From Nocardioides currus (lineage in GTDB: Bacteria; Actinomycetota; Actinomycetes; Propionibacteriales; Nocardioidaceae), in contig NZ_PYXZ01000002.1 of the NCBI RefSeq assembly GCF_003057875.1, positions 248,254 through 312,253 of the forward strand: a stretch of DNA of 64,000 nt, in the 5' to 3' direction. The notes under the pieces were generated by a model, which saw nothing but the letters and a program-made list of their open reading frames with translations, was not told the origin of the DNA and did not search any database. A program made the position numbers and the translations under genes. Positions 44,903-53,494 of this stretch are shown here, in pieces (position 1 is the first letter of the stretch; each line of letters starts with the position of its first letter).

Positions 44903-45433
44903 ATGGGGACAGCAGTGGGGACTCGTGACCAGGGCCGGGGGAGCCGGGCGGAGGCGATCACCGACTTCGACGCGTGGGTGTCGGCACGGGGGCCGGACCT
45001 GCTGAGGTTGGCCTACGTGCTCACCGGCAACCGGGCCGACGCCGAGGACGCCGTGCAGGACGCGTTGTCGCGCGCACTGCCCCGGTGGGATCGGATATGC
45101 CGGGCCGACGACGTCGACGCCTACGTGCGCCGGATGGTGGTCAACGCCAACGTCTCGGGCTGGCGCAGGTTCCGCCGGCGGGAGACCCCGACGACGGTCC
45201 CGGTCGACGGCGTGGCCCGCTCGGGCCTGCCGTCCGAGGACCGCGACGCGCTGTGGCAGGCCTGCCGGGCCCTGCCACCCGACCAGCGGACCGCCGTGGT
45301 GCTCCGCTTCTACGAGGACCTGGACTACCCCGAGATCGCCGCGCTGACGGGAGTGCGCGAGGGCAGCGTCCGCTCGCGCGTCTCGCGCGGGATCGCCACC
45401 ATGAGGACTGCGCTGGGAGACGACGATGACTGA
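44903..45433 (+). CDS. ECF RNA polymerase sigma factor, SigE family
   Basis: 176 residues. Region 2 is RLAYVLTGNRADAEDAVQDAL and region 4 is LPPDQRTAVVLRFYEDLDYPEIAALTGVREGSVRSRVSRG; there is no ECF41-like C-terminal domain. It fits the SigE-family of streptomycete-type ECF factors. It overlaps the following membrane gene by eight bases, the place where an anti-sigma factor is normally found. Confidence 0.92.
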   Translation: MGTAVGTRDQGRGSRAEAITDFDAWVSARGPDLLRLAYVLTGNRADAEDAVQDALSRALPRWDRICRADDVDAYVRRMVVNANVSGWRRFRRRETPTTVPVDGVARSGLPSEDRDALWQACRALPPDQRTAVVLRFYEDLDYPEIAALTGVREGSVRSRVSRGIATMRTALGDDDD

Positions 45434-46436
45434 GTTCGAGGACACCCTGCGCGACACGCTGCGCGGACGGGCCGCCGAGGCGCCACGAGCGGAGGGACTG
45501 GCCGGCGGCGCGCGGCGACGGCTCCGCCGACGGCGTACGGCGATGGCGACCGCGGGAGTCGTCGCGGCCGTGGTCGTCGTGGCGCCCTTCCTGGTCTGGG
45601 ACCGCGACCCGGGGTCGAACGACGTCGCGACCGACCCGACGTCCCCGACCGCCTCCGCGACGAGCACCGTCCCCGACGACGGGCCCCGCACGGAGTCGTG
45701 GCACGACGTGACCTTCGAGGTCCCCGGCGAGTGGGGCGTCGGCAACCCGACCGCGTGGTGCACGAACGCCGCGGAGCCTGCCGCCGCGACACCCACCGTC
45801 GGGCGCCCGAGCGACGTCACGCCGATGATCGCGTGCAGCCCCGGGCAGGGCTACGGAGCGATCATCGAGCCGCGCGACCCGGAGGGCTACTTCCCGGCCT
45901 CCGGCGACGTCTGGCGCTACCAGGCCCCCGAGGGGTTCGACGCGCTGTATCCCGACCGGTCCTGGGTGGGCATCTGGTACGACGCCGACGTGGCCGTGAC
46001 GGTCGTGACCCCGGACCGGGCCCTGACCGAGCAGGTCGTCGGCTCCGTGCGGGTGGTCGAGGCCGACGGCGCCGACGACAACGGCTGCCCGCCGATGCTC
46101 GGCTTCGCGGAGGCATCGAAGGCCGACGGCTCCGACTCGCTCTCGGTGTGCCGCTACGACGACAGCGACGACCTCGAGTGGAGCAGGCGGCTGTCCGCGG
46201 CCGACGCGACGAGGGTCCGTGACCTGCTGGCGTCGGCACCCGAGCGCAGCATCGACTACGACTGCCCGACCGAGGAGCCCGACCCGGGCCGGTTCGCCGT
46301 CCTCGACGGAGGCGCCTACGCGATCGCGGTGGTCACCGGGGCGTCGTGCCCGGGTCGCAACGGTGTCTTCCGCGCGGACGGCGAGCGCGAGGTGACCCCG
46401 GAGCTGGCGGCCGCCCTGGAGCGGCCGACGTCCTGA
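45426..46436 (+). CDS. Single-pass membrane protein, probable partner of the ECF sigma factor
   Basis: 336 residues. Residues 1-37 are cytoplasmic and Arg-rich (GGARRRLRRRRT), one membrane helix spans about 38-58, and about 270 residues lie outside, containing at least six Cys and many acidic residues. No HxxxCxxC zinc anti-sigma motif is seen in the short inside part. Overlap with the sigma gene suggests co-regulation, perhaps as a non-standard anti-sigma or as a surface sensor; this is inference. Confidence 0.75.
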   Translation: MTEFEDTLRDTLRGRAAEAPRAEGLAGGARRRLRRRRTAMATAGVVAAVVVVAPFLVWDRDPGSNDVATDPTSPTASATSTVPDDGPRTESWHDVTFEVPGEWGVGNPTAWCTNAAEPAAATPTVGRPSDVTPMIACSPGQGYGAIIEPRDPEGYFPASGDVWRYQAPEGFDALYPDRSWVGIWYDADVAVTVVTPDRALTEQVVGSVRVVEADGADDNGCPPMLGFAEASKADGSDSLSVCRYDDSDDLEWSRRLSAADATRVRDLLASAPERSIDYDCPTEEPDPGRFAVLDGGAYAIAVVTGASCPGRNGVFRADGEREVTPELAAALERPTS

Positions 46437-46437
46437 C

Positions 46438-47697
46438 TCACGCCTGGTCGATCGCCTTGCGCACCTCGTTGACGCACAGGGCGACGAAGGCAAGCGCGAT
46501 GATCACCATCAGCACGTTGGAGTGCAGCTTGTTGCGCCACTCGGCGGGTGTGCGGTCGGTGTTGAGCAGCCACAGCAGCGTGATGGCGAGGAACGGCATG
46601 AAGAACGCCCCGAGCACGCCGTAGGCGAGGATCAGCCAGACCGGCTTGCCGAGGAAGAGCATCAGCATCGGCGGGAACGTCAGCCACAGGATGTAGGCGC
46701 GGTACCACGTGCCGCCGGCGCGGGCCTCGGCGTCGTCGCTGTGGCCGCCGCGGATGTTGGTCATGAAGTCGGCGAACATCAGGCTGACGCCGTTCCACAC
46801 CCCGACCAAGGAGGACATCGCCGCCGCCCAGAAGCCGAGCAGGAAGACCTTCCCGGCCCATTGGCCGTAGCGGTCCTGCAGCACGACACCGAGATCGAGG
46901 AGTCCCGCGTCGCCACTCTCGATGGCCACGCTGGTCGAGTAGAGCAGCTCGGCACCGACGATCAGGGTGGCGAGGACGAAGATGCCGGTGACGACGTAGG
47001 CGACGGAGTTGTCGATGCGCATGACCCGCATGTAGGCCGGCGTGCTCCACCCCTTCTCGCGCAGCCAGTAGCCGTACGCCGCGAGCGTGATGGTGCCGCC
47101 GACGCCGCCGGCGAGGGCGAGGGTGTTGACCAGCCCACCGTCGGGGATGCGCGGGGCGAGCCCGGTCAGCAGCTCGCCGAGGTTGGGCAGCGTGAGCAGG
47201 GCGGCACCGACCATCGTCACGAACATGATCCCGACCAGCGCGGCCAGCACCTTCTCGAACACGCCGTAGCGCCCGGTCCACACGAGCAGCAGGCCCAGCA
47301 ACCCGGACGCGATGCCCCACCACGTGGTGGAGAGCCCGCCGATGAGTCCCTGGAGCGCGAGCCCGGTGCCGGCCATCGCGGCGGCGCCGTACACGAAGCC
47401 CCAGATCACGATGTACGGCGCGAAGTACCACGTCGTCCAGATGCCGAGCGAGCGCCAGCCCTCGAAGATCGTGCGACCGGTGGCCAGCGAGTAGCGTCCG
47501 GCGCCCTCGACGAGCACGATCTTCATCACGCAGCCGACGACCACGCACCACAGCAGGGTGTAGCCGAACTTCTGGCCGGCGATCAGGGTCGCGACGAGGT
47601 CGGCGGCACCCACACCGGTCGCCGCGACGACGAGGCCGGGGCCGATGATGCGCCAGCGGGGGACGGAGGACGTGGCTTCGTCGTGCTGCAGGGACAT
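46438..47697 (-). CDS. Nramp family transporter without the canonical metal motif
   Basis: 419 residues from the ATG at 47697; an in-frame TTG at 47706 overlaps the probable -10 box. Eleven or so hydrophobic segments and the opening IIGPGLVVAATGVGAADLV mark Nramp. The canonical DPGN of helix 1 is GAAD here, and the MPH of helix 6 appears as TLA (GGTITLAAYGYW). Loss of the Asp, Asn and Met ligands argues against ordinary Mn2+/Fe2+ uptake and points to a divergent Nramp branch with another substrate. Confidence 0.88.
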   Translation of the reverse strand: MSLQHDEATSSVPRWRIIGPGLVVAATGVGAADLVATLIAGQKFGYTLLWCVVVGCVMKIVLVEGAGRYSLATGRTIFEGWRSLGIWTTWYFAPYIVIWGFVYGAAAMAGTGLALQGLIGGLSTTWWGIASGLLGLLLVWTGRYGVFEKVLAALVGIMFVTMVGAALLTLPNLGELLTGLAPRIPDGGLVNTLALAGGVGGTITLAAYGYWLREKGWSTPAYMRVMRIDNSVAYVVTGIFVLATLIVGAELLYSTSVAIESGDAGLLDLGVVLQDRYGQWAGKVFLLGFWAAAMSSLVGVWNGVSLMFADFMTNIRGGHSDDAEARAGGTWYRAYILWLTFPPMLMLFLGKPVWLILAYGVLGAFFMPFLAITLLWLLNTDRTPAEWRNKLHSNVLMVIIALAFVALCVNEVRKAIDQA

Positions 47698-47791
47698 GGT
47701 CCTCAACCTAGTGGTGGTCTAGACCGCAGGCGAATGTCCGCGCCAACAAACGCGTGGCCCCGGGGCGGCCCGATCGCGGACAATGGCGCCC
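47698..47791. promoter_or_regulatory. Divergent promoter region, Nramp / ABC-F
   Basis: Minus strand TAGGTT (47710-47705) lies seven bases before the Nramp ATG and partly overlaps its GAGG ribosome site. Plus strand GACAAT (47779-47784) lies seven bases before the GTG at 47792. No good -35 boxes were found. Confidence 0.45.
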
Positions 47792-49480
47792 GTGGGTCAC
47801 GTGGATGTCGCCGGAGTGCGTTACGAGCTGCCAGACGGTCGGGTCCTTCTCGACGACGTCTCCTTCCGGGTCGCCGACGGCGCCAAGGTCGCCCTGGTGG
47901 GCGCCAACGGAGCCGGCAAGACCACCCTCCTGCGCATCGTCACCGGCGACCTGAAGCCGCACGCCGGCGCCGTCACCCGCAGCGGCGGGCTCGGGGTGAT
48001 GCGCCAGTTCGTCGGGCACGGGGGAGGCGACGAGACGGTCGCCGACCTGCTGCTCAGCGTCGCGCCGCCGGCCGTGCGGGAAGCGGCGAACGCCGTGCAC
48101 GCGTGCGAGCTGGCGCTGATGGACAGCGACGACGAGCCGACGCAGATGGCCTACGCGACGGCGCTGTCGGACTACGCCGACGCCGGCGGCTACGACCTCG
48201 AGGTCACCTGGGACGTGTGCACGACGACCGCGATGGCGCTGCCCTTCGACCGCGCCCGCTACCGCCTCCTGAGCACGTTGTCGGGCGGCGAGCAGAAGCG
48301 GCTGGTCCTGGAGTACCTCCTCCGCGGGCCCGACGAGGTGCTGCTGCTCGACGAGCCCGACAACTACCTCGACGTGCCCGGCAAGATCTGGCTCGAGGAG
48401 CGGATCCGCGAGTCGGCCAAGACGATCCTGTTCATCAGCCACGACCGCGAGCTGCTCGCCAACACCGCCACCCGCATCGTCACCGTCGAGCTCGGCCACG
48501 CCGGCAACCTCGTCTGGACGCACCCGGGCGGCTTCGCGAGCTATCACGAGGCCCGCAACGACCGCTTCCTGCGGTTCGAGGAGCAGCGTCGCCGCTGGGA
48601 CGAGGAGCACGCGAAGATCAAGGCGCTCGTGCTCCGGCTGAAGATCAAGGCGGAGTACAACGACGGCATGTCCTCGCAGTACCGCGCCGCCCAGACCCGG
48701 CTCCGGAAGTTCGAGGAGGTCGGCCCGCCGACCGAGCAGCCGCGCGAGCAGCAGGTGACCATGCGGCTGACGGGTGGTCGCACCGGCAAGCGCGCGGTCG
48801 TGTGCACCGACCTCGAGCTGACCGGGCTGATGCGTCCCTTCGACCTCGAGGTCTGGTACGGCGAGCGCGTGGCCGTCCTCGGCAGCAACGGGTCCGGCAA
48901 GTCGCACTTCCTGCGGCTGCTGGCCGCCGGTGGCTCCGACCCCGACGTGGAGCACAAGCCCGTCGGTGACCCGCCGAAGCCGGTGCCGCACACCGGCAAG
49001 GCCAAGCTCGGTGCGCGGGTGCGACCCGGCTGGTTCGTGCAGACCCACGAGCACCCCGAGCTGGTCGGTCGCACGCTGCTGGAGATCCTGCACCGCGGCG
49101 ACGGCTCACCGGACGGTCGGAGGGGGATGGGTCAGGAGCAGGCCGCTCGCGTGCTCGACCGCTACGAGCTGGCGCACGCCGGCGAGCAGGCCTTCGAGTC
49201 GCTCAGCGGCGGGCAGCAGGCGCGGTTCCAGATCCTCCTGCTCGAGCTCTCGGGCGCGACCCTGCTGCTGCTCGACGAGCCGACCGACAACCTCGACGTG
49301 CAGAGCGCCGAGGCCCTCGAGGCCGGGCTGGCGTCCTTCGAGGGGACGGTGCTCGCCGTGACCCACGACCGGTGGTTCGCCCGCGGCTTCGACCGGTTCC
49401 TGGTCTACGGCCAGGACGGCGAGGTCTACGAGTCCGACGGTCCGGTGTGGGACGAGGGTCGGGTGGCGCGGGCCCGCTGA
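47792..49480 (+). CDS. ABC-F family ribosome-associated ATPase
   Basis: 562 residues from the GTG at 47792, giving MGHVDVAGVRYELPDG; an ATG nine bases earlier sits on the probable -10 box. Two ABC domains: GANGAGKTT, LSGGEQKRL, LLLDEPDNYLD, and GSNGSGKS, LSGGQQARF, LLLDEPTDNLD. The linker between them is Arg/Lys/Glu-rich (about 250-300), as in ABC-F proteins that enter the ribosomal E site. Absence of membrane segments rules out a transporter. Whether it protects against antibiotics is unknown. Confidence 0.9.
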   Translation: MGHVDVAGVRYELPDGRVLLDDVSFRVADGAKVALVGANGAGKTTLLRIVTGDLKPHAGAVTRSGGLGVMRQFVGHGGGDETVADLLLSVAPPAVREAANAVHACELALMDSDDEPTQMAYATALSDYADAGGYDLEVTWDVCTTTAMALPFDRARYRLLSTLSGGEQKRLVLEYLLRGPDEVLLLDEPDNYLDVPGKIWLEERIRESAKTILFISHDRELLANTATRIVTVELGHAGNLVWTHPGGFASYHEARNDRFLRFEEQRRRWDEEHAKIKALVLRLKIKAEYNDGMSSQYRAAQTRLRKFEEVGPPTEQPREQQVTMRLTGGRTGKRAVVCTDLELTGLMRPFDLEVWYGERVAVLGSNGSGKSHFLRLLAAGGSDPDVEHKPVGDPPKPVPHTGKAKLGARVRPGWFVQTHEHPELVGRTLLEILHRGDGSPDGRRGMGQEQAARVLDRYELAHAGEQAFESLSGGQQARFQILLLELSGATLLLLDEPTDNLDVQSAEALEAGLASFEGTVLAVTHDRWFARGFDRFLVYGQDGEVYESDGPVWDEGRVARAR

Positions 49481-49493
49481 CGGCGCAGGCCGC

Positions 49494-50819
49494 TCAGGCG
49501 GACTGCGCCACCTCCGTCTCCTTGTCGAGCCGGACCGGGAGGGACTCGAGTCCGTAGACCGCGGACAGTGGCGTGAACGACAGCGTGCCGGGGTCGACGG
49601 CGAGGTCGAGGTCGGGGAACCGGCGCGCGAGACCGGTCAGGGCGGCACGCAGCTCCATCCGGGCCAGCTCGGCCCCCACGCAGCGGTGCATGCCGTGGCC
49701 GAAGGCGAGGTGGGACGAGGCCGGCGACGTCGGGTCGAAGTCGTCGGCCGTGCTCGTCCTCGGGTCGCGGCTCGCGCCGGTCAGCGAGACGAGGACGAGG
49801 TCACCGGCGGCGATCCGCACGCCGCCGAGATCCATGGCGGTGCGGGCGAAGCGCGGGAAGGCGACCTGGACGGGGCAGACGTAGCGCAGCAGCTCGTCGA
49901 CGACCCGGTCGACCTGATCCCGGTCGCCGGTGGCCAATGAGGCGAAGGCGTCGCGGTCGCGCACCAGGACGAGGGTGCCCAGAGCGAGCATGCTGGCGCT
50001 GGTCTCGAAGCCGCCGAGGAAGACGCCGTCGGCGAGCCCGCCGACCTCGACGTCGCTGAGCTCGGGGTGGTCGTCGGCGATGCTGGCGATCAGGCCGTCG
50101 GGGTCGAGGCCGGCGCCGCCCTGCCGGTGGCGCGTGACGAGGTCGATCAGGAACTCGCGCGTGGTGGCCGCGGCGCCGAAGGTGCCGGCGCCGCCGTTGC
50201 TGAGGTCGAAGCGGGCCGTGCCGAGGGAGCGGAAGGCCGCCCGGTCGACCTCGGGCAGGCCGAGCAGGTCGCAGATCACCCGGAACGGCACGGCGAAGGC
50301 CAGCCGGTCGGCCAGGTCGACGACCGGCCCAGCGGACTCCATGTCGTCGAGGCAGTCGGCCACGATCCGGTCGATGCCCGCCTCGAGGCGGGCCAGCCGG
50401 CGCACCGTGAACTGGGGGGTGAGCACGCGCCGGAGCCGGGTGTGGTCCGGCGCGTCCGTCATCCCCAGCCCGCCGACCTCTTCGGCCGCACTGCGCGGCC
50501 GCGTCCCGAGCAGGTGACGCACGTCGTTGCTGTAGCTCTCCCGGTCCGCGAGCACGGTCCGGGCCAGGTCGTGGCCGGTCACCAGCCAGACGTCGAGGCC
50601 CAGCACGCGGATCAGCCGGGTGACGTCGCCGCGGGCGCGGGCCGCCGCCAGCTCCGGCACGGGGTCGAGTCCGTCACGCAGCAGCGGGAGCCGGGCCCGC
50701 GCCGGGAACCGACTGATCGTCGAGACGTCGAGCCCGCCTCCGGACGGGCAGGCGCGGCGGGACGTGGCGAGCCGGAGCACGACGCGGCGCACACCGCCCG
50801 GGATGCGGATCGTTGTCAT
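49494..50819 (-). CDS. Cytochrome P450
   Basis: 441 residues from the ATG at 50819. Heme-binding loop FGHGMHRCVGAE with Cys380; K-helix ELLR (ExxR); I-helix GGFETS, so the acid-Thr pair for oxygen activation is present. It has no fused reductase and no ferredoxin gene lies nearby, so it must borrow redox partners. The substrate cannot be assigned. It ends 13 bases from the convergent ABC-F gene. Confidence 0.93.
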   Translation of the reverse strand: MTTIRIPGGVRRVVLRLATSRRACPSGGGLDVSTISRFPARARLPLLRDGLDPVPELAAARARGDVTRLIRVLGLDVWLVTGHDLARTVLADRESYSNDVRHLLGTRPRSAAEEVGGLGMTDAPDHTRLRRVLTPQFTVRRLARLEAGIDRIVADCLDDMESAGPVVDLADRLAFAVPFRVICDLLGLPEVDRAAFRSLGTARFDLSNGGAGTFGAAATTREFLIDLVTRHRQGGAGLDPDGLIASIADDHPELSDVEVGGLADGVFLGGFETSASMLALGTLVLVRDRDAFASLATGDRDQVDRVVDELLRYVCPVQVAFPRFARTAMDLGGVRIAAGDLVLVSLTGASRDPRTSTADDFDPTSPASSHLAFGHGMHRCVGAELARMELRAALTGLARRFPDLDLAVDPGTLSFTPLSAVYGLESLPVRLDKETEVAQSA

Positions 50820-50950
50820 GTCACCAGCACACCTCGCGTCGGGGGCGCCCACCAACAGGGTCAACCCCCATTCTGCCGGGCGTTCCCCCGACTCGTCCCC
50901 GACCTCGACGGCGCGCCGCCGACGGACCACCTGCCGGGCACACTGGAACG

Positions 50951-51748
50951 GTGCTCACCTCCCTGTCCCCGGCTCGGCGCCGCTTCGCCGTCGGTGCGAC
51001 GGCCACGGTCGTGGTCGCCGTGCTCGCCGTGGTCGGGACCGTCCTGCTGCGCCGGGACCCCGCCGTACGCCCCGTGGCGCAGGACCGCCCCGGTCCCGTG
51101 CTGCTGGTGCCCGGCTTCGGAGGCTCGACGTCGGCGCTCGAGGTGCTCGCGGACGCCCTGCAGGGCGCCGGGCGTGAGGTGCGGATCGTCGGGGCCGGCG
51201 GCTCGGGGACGGGGGACCTGCACGAGCAGGCGGTGGACCTCGGGCGGGCGGTCGACGCCGCGCTCGAGGAGTCCGGGGCGTCGTCGGTCGACGTCGTCGG
51301 CTACTCCGCCGGCGGCGTGGTGCTGCGGATCTACGTCGCCGACCTCGGCGGGGGCTCGACGGTCCGTCGCGCCGTCACGCTCGCCTCGCCCCACCACGGC
51401 ACCGACCTCGCCGCGCTGGCCTCGTCCCTGGGCACCCGGGCCTGTCCGATGGCCTGTCAGCAGCTCGACCCCGACTCCGACCTGCTGCGTGCGTTGAACG
51501 CCGGGACCGAGGCGCCCTCCGGTCCCGCGTGGGTCGCCCTGTGGACCGACGACGACGCGACCGTGGTGCCCCCGGACTCGGGCGACCTCGAGGGGGCGCT
51601 CGGTTTCTCCGTGCAGAGCATCTGCCCGGACCTGACCGTGGCCCACGCCGACGTGCCGCGGACCCCCGCGGTGATCGCGATGGTCCGATCCGTGCTCGGC
51701 ACCGGGCCGGTCGTCGAGCCGGACGACTCGGCGTGCGTCAGTCGGTGA
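50951..51748 (+). CDS. Membrane-anchored or secreted alpha/beta-fold lipase
   Basis: 265 residues from a GTG at 50951. An N-terminal hydrophobic segment (about 12-33) follows Arg residues. VLLVPGFGGSTSALE forms the oxyanion strand and GYSAGG near residue 119 the nucleophile elbow; LASPHHGTD is typical of triacylglycerol lipases related to EstA/LipA. The 131-base gap to the divergent P450 gene shows no clear promoter beyond a weak CACACT at 50939-50944. Its 3' end overlaps the convergent permease gene by 11 bases. Confidence 0.85.
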   Translation: MLTSLSPARRRFAVGATATVVVAVLAVVGTVLLRRDPAVRPVAQDRPGPVLLVPGFGGSTSALEVLADALQGAGREVRIVGAGGSGTGDLHEQAVDLGRAVDAALEESGASSVDVVGYSAGGVVLRIYVADLGGGSTVRRAVTLASPHHGTDLAALASSLGTRACPMACQQLDPDSDLLRALNAGTEAPSGPAWVALWTDDDATVVPPDSGDLEGALGFSVQSICPDLTVAHADVPRTPAVIAMVRSVLGTGPVVEPDDSACVSR

Positions 51749-52556
51749 TGTCCTTCGTCAGGAAGTTGGCCCAGGCGGCGCCCAGGAAGACCACGATGTA
51801 GCCCGCCTGCACGAGCACCCCGCGCAGGACGTCCGTCCACAGGATCGGGTCGCGGAAGAGGTCGACGAAGGCGAGCCAGTGCCGCGTCAGGAGGTAGGGG
51901 TGCAGGGCCTCGGCGGCGTCGAGCGGGAGCAGGAGGGTCGAGGCCACCAGCAGCATCATCGCCCCGAGCGCGGCACCCAGGGGCGACTGGGCGATCGTCG
52001 AGAAGAACAGGGCGACCGCGGCGACGCCGAGCATGCAGACCATGGCGTAGCCGAAGGCGAGTGCCGTGCGCCCGACCAGCTCGGGAGTCGACATGGCGGT
52101 GCCGGAGACGCTCGTGGTGGGACCGGTCACGGTCACGGTCTGGTCGCCGAGCAGCAGCACGCCGACGACGTAGGCCGTGACGGCGACGACGAGGACGGTG
52201 ACGACCACGAACACCATGACGGCACCCAGCTTGGCGACGAGCAGCCGGGTGCGCCCGACGGGCCGGATCAGGAGGTAGCGCAGGGTGCCCTGCTGGGCCT
52301 CGCCGGCGATCGCCTCACCCGCGGTGATCGCCACCGCGATGGGCAGGAACAGCGGCAGGACCAGGGCGAGCGCGGCCAGGGGGAACAGGGTGCCGTCGGT
52401 CAGGACCGCGGACAGGAACGCCGGTCCGGTCCCGGGCCGTGGGCCGGGGTCGGTGAGGGCGAGCAGCACCGCCACGAGGGTCGGCAGGGCGTCGATCAGC
52501 GCGATCGTCGCCCAGGTGCGCCGGTTGCGGAAGAGCTTCGACAGCTCGGTGGCCAT
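51738..52556 (-). CDS. ABC-2 type transporter permease
   Basis: 272 residues from the ATG at 52556 (TGATG overlap with the ATPase; a GTG at 52559 is also possible). Six hydrophobic segments and the cytosolic GEAIAGEAQQGTLRYLLIRPVGRTRLLVAK loop are characteristic of ABC-2 permeases that work with the ATPase encoded upstream. An exported substrate is likely but unknown. Confidence 0.9.
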   Translation of the reverse strand: MATELSKLFRNRRTWATIALIDALPTLVAVLLALTDPGPRPGTGPAFLSAVLTDGTLFPLAALALVLPLFLPIAVAITAGEAIAGEAQQGTLRYLLIRPVGRTRLLVAKLGAVMVFVVVTVLVVAVTAYVVGVLLLGDQTVTVTGPTTSVSGTAMSTPELVGRTALAFGYAMVCMLGVAAVALFFSTIAQSPLGAALGAMMLLVASTLLLPLDAAEALHPYLLTRHWLAFVDLFRDPILWTDVLRGVLVQAGYIVVFLGAAWANFLTKDITD

Positions 52557-53494
52557 CACGGCGTGCCCGCCTCCCGCCCGAACCTGTCGGTCCCGGAGGT
52601 CGTGGCCTCCAGCACCACCTCCTCGAGGCTGCGGTGCTCCGGCGCGAGCAGCGTCACCCGCACCCCCTGCGCGACGAGCCGCGCGTTCAGCTCCGCCACG
52701 TCGGGCACGCGGACCAACAGCCGCCCGTCGCCGTGCTCCTCCACCGTGCCGTCCAGCAGGCTCCGCGCGAGGTCCACGTCCGGGGTGTGCACCTCGGTGC
52801 GCCCGGTGGGGCCCCGCAGGGCGGAGAGCTGGTCCTGGAGCACCAGCCGCCCGCCGTCCAGCACCCCGACCCGGGTGCACATCTGCTCGATCTCCCCGAG
52901 CAGGTGGCTGGAGAGGAACACCGTGGTGCCCTCCCGGTTGAGCTCGAGCAGCAGCGTGCGGATCTCGTTGATCCCCTGCGGGTCGAGACCGTTGGTGGGC
53001 TCGTCGAGGACCAGCAGGCGAGGCCGGCGGAGCAGGGCGGCGGCGAGCCCCAGCCGTTGCCGCATGCCCAGCGAGTAGGCGCGGACGGCCCGGTCGTCGA
53101 TGCTGGCCAGCCCGACCCGGTCGAGGGCCTCCCCGATCCGCCGGCGTCGCGAGCGCCGGTCGCCACCGGGGCCGGTGGCGTCGATGAGCGCGAGGTTGGC
53201 CCGTCCGGACAGGTGGGGGTACGCCGCCGGCCCCTCGACGAGGGCGCCGACCTGTGGCAGCACCTCGCGCCCGGCCGCGGGCATCGAGGACCCGAGCACC
53301 TCGATCTGCCCGGAGGTGGCCAGGACGAGGCCGAGGAGCATCCGGACCGTGGTCGTCTTGCCGGACCCGTTGGCGCCGAGGAACCCGTAGACGTCGGCCT
53401 CCCGCACGTCGAGGTCGACGGAGTCCACGGCCGTGACGTGGCCGAACCGCTTGGTCAGGCCGTGCGTCCGGACCACGCCCGTCCCGCCGCTCAC
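52556..53494 (-). CDS. ABC transporter ATP-binding protein
   Basis: 312 residues. Walker A GANGSGKTT, signature YSLGMRQRL, Walker B LLVLDEPTNGLDP and switch His in SSHLL. The C-terminal 80 residues form the regulatory region often seen in CcmA/DrrA-like exporters. It overlaps the RseB/LolA-like gene upstream by four bases and the permease downstream by one base. Confidence 0.94.
   Translation of the reverse strand: MSGGTGVVRTHGLTKRFGHVTAVDSVDLDVREADVYGFLGANGSGKTTTVRMLLGLVLATSGQIEVLGSSMPAAGREVLPQVGALVEGPAAYPHLSGRANLALIDATGPGGDRRSRRRRIGEALDRVGLASIDDRAVRAYSLGMRQRLGLAAALLRRPRLLVLDEPTNGLDPQGINEIRTLLLELNREGTTVFLSSHLLGEIEQMCTRVGVLDGGRLVLQDQLSALRGPTGRTEVHTPDVDLARSLLDGTVEEHGDGRLLVRVPDVAELNARLVAQGVRVTLLAPEHRSLEEVVLEATTSGTDRFGREAGTP

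Noticed and set aside
46522..48969. 815-codon plus-strand frame spanning the Nramp gene and part of the ABC-F gene
   Set aside because: It crosses two real genes in different frames and has no recognisable domain.
49494..51748. P450 and lipase as a secondary-metabolite cluster
   Set aside because: No polyketide, peptide, terpene or tailoring genes nearby; the two genes are divergent and unrelated in context.
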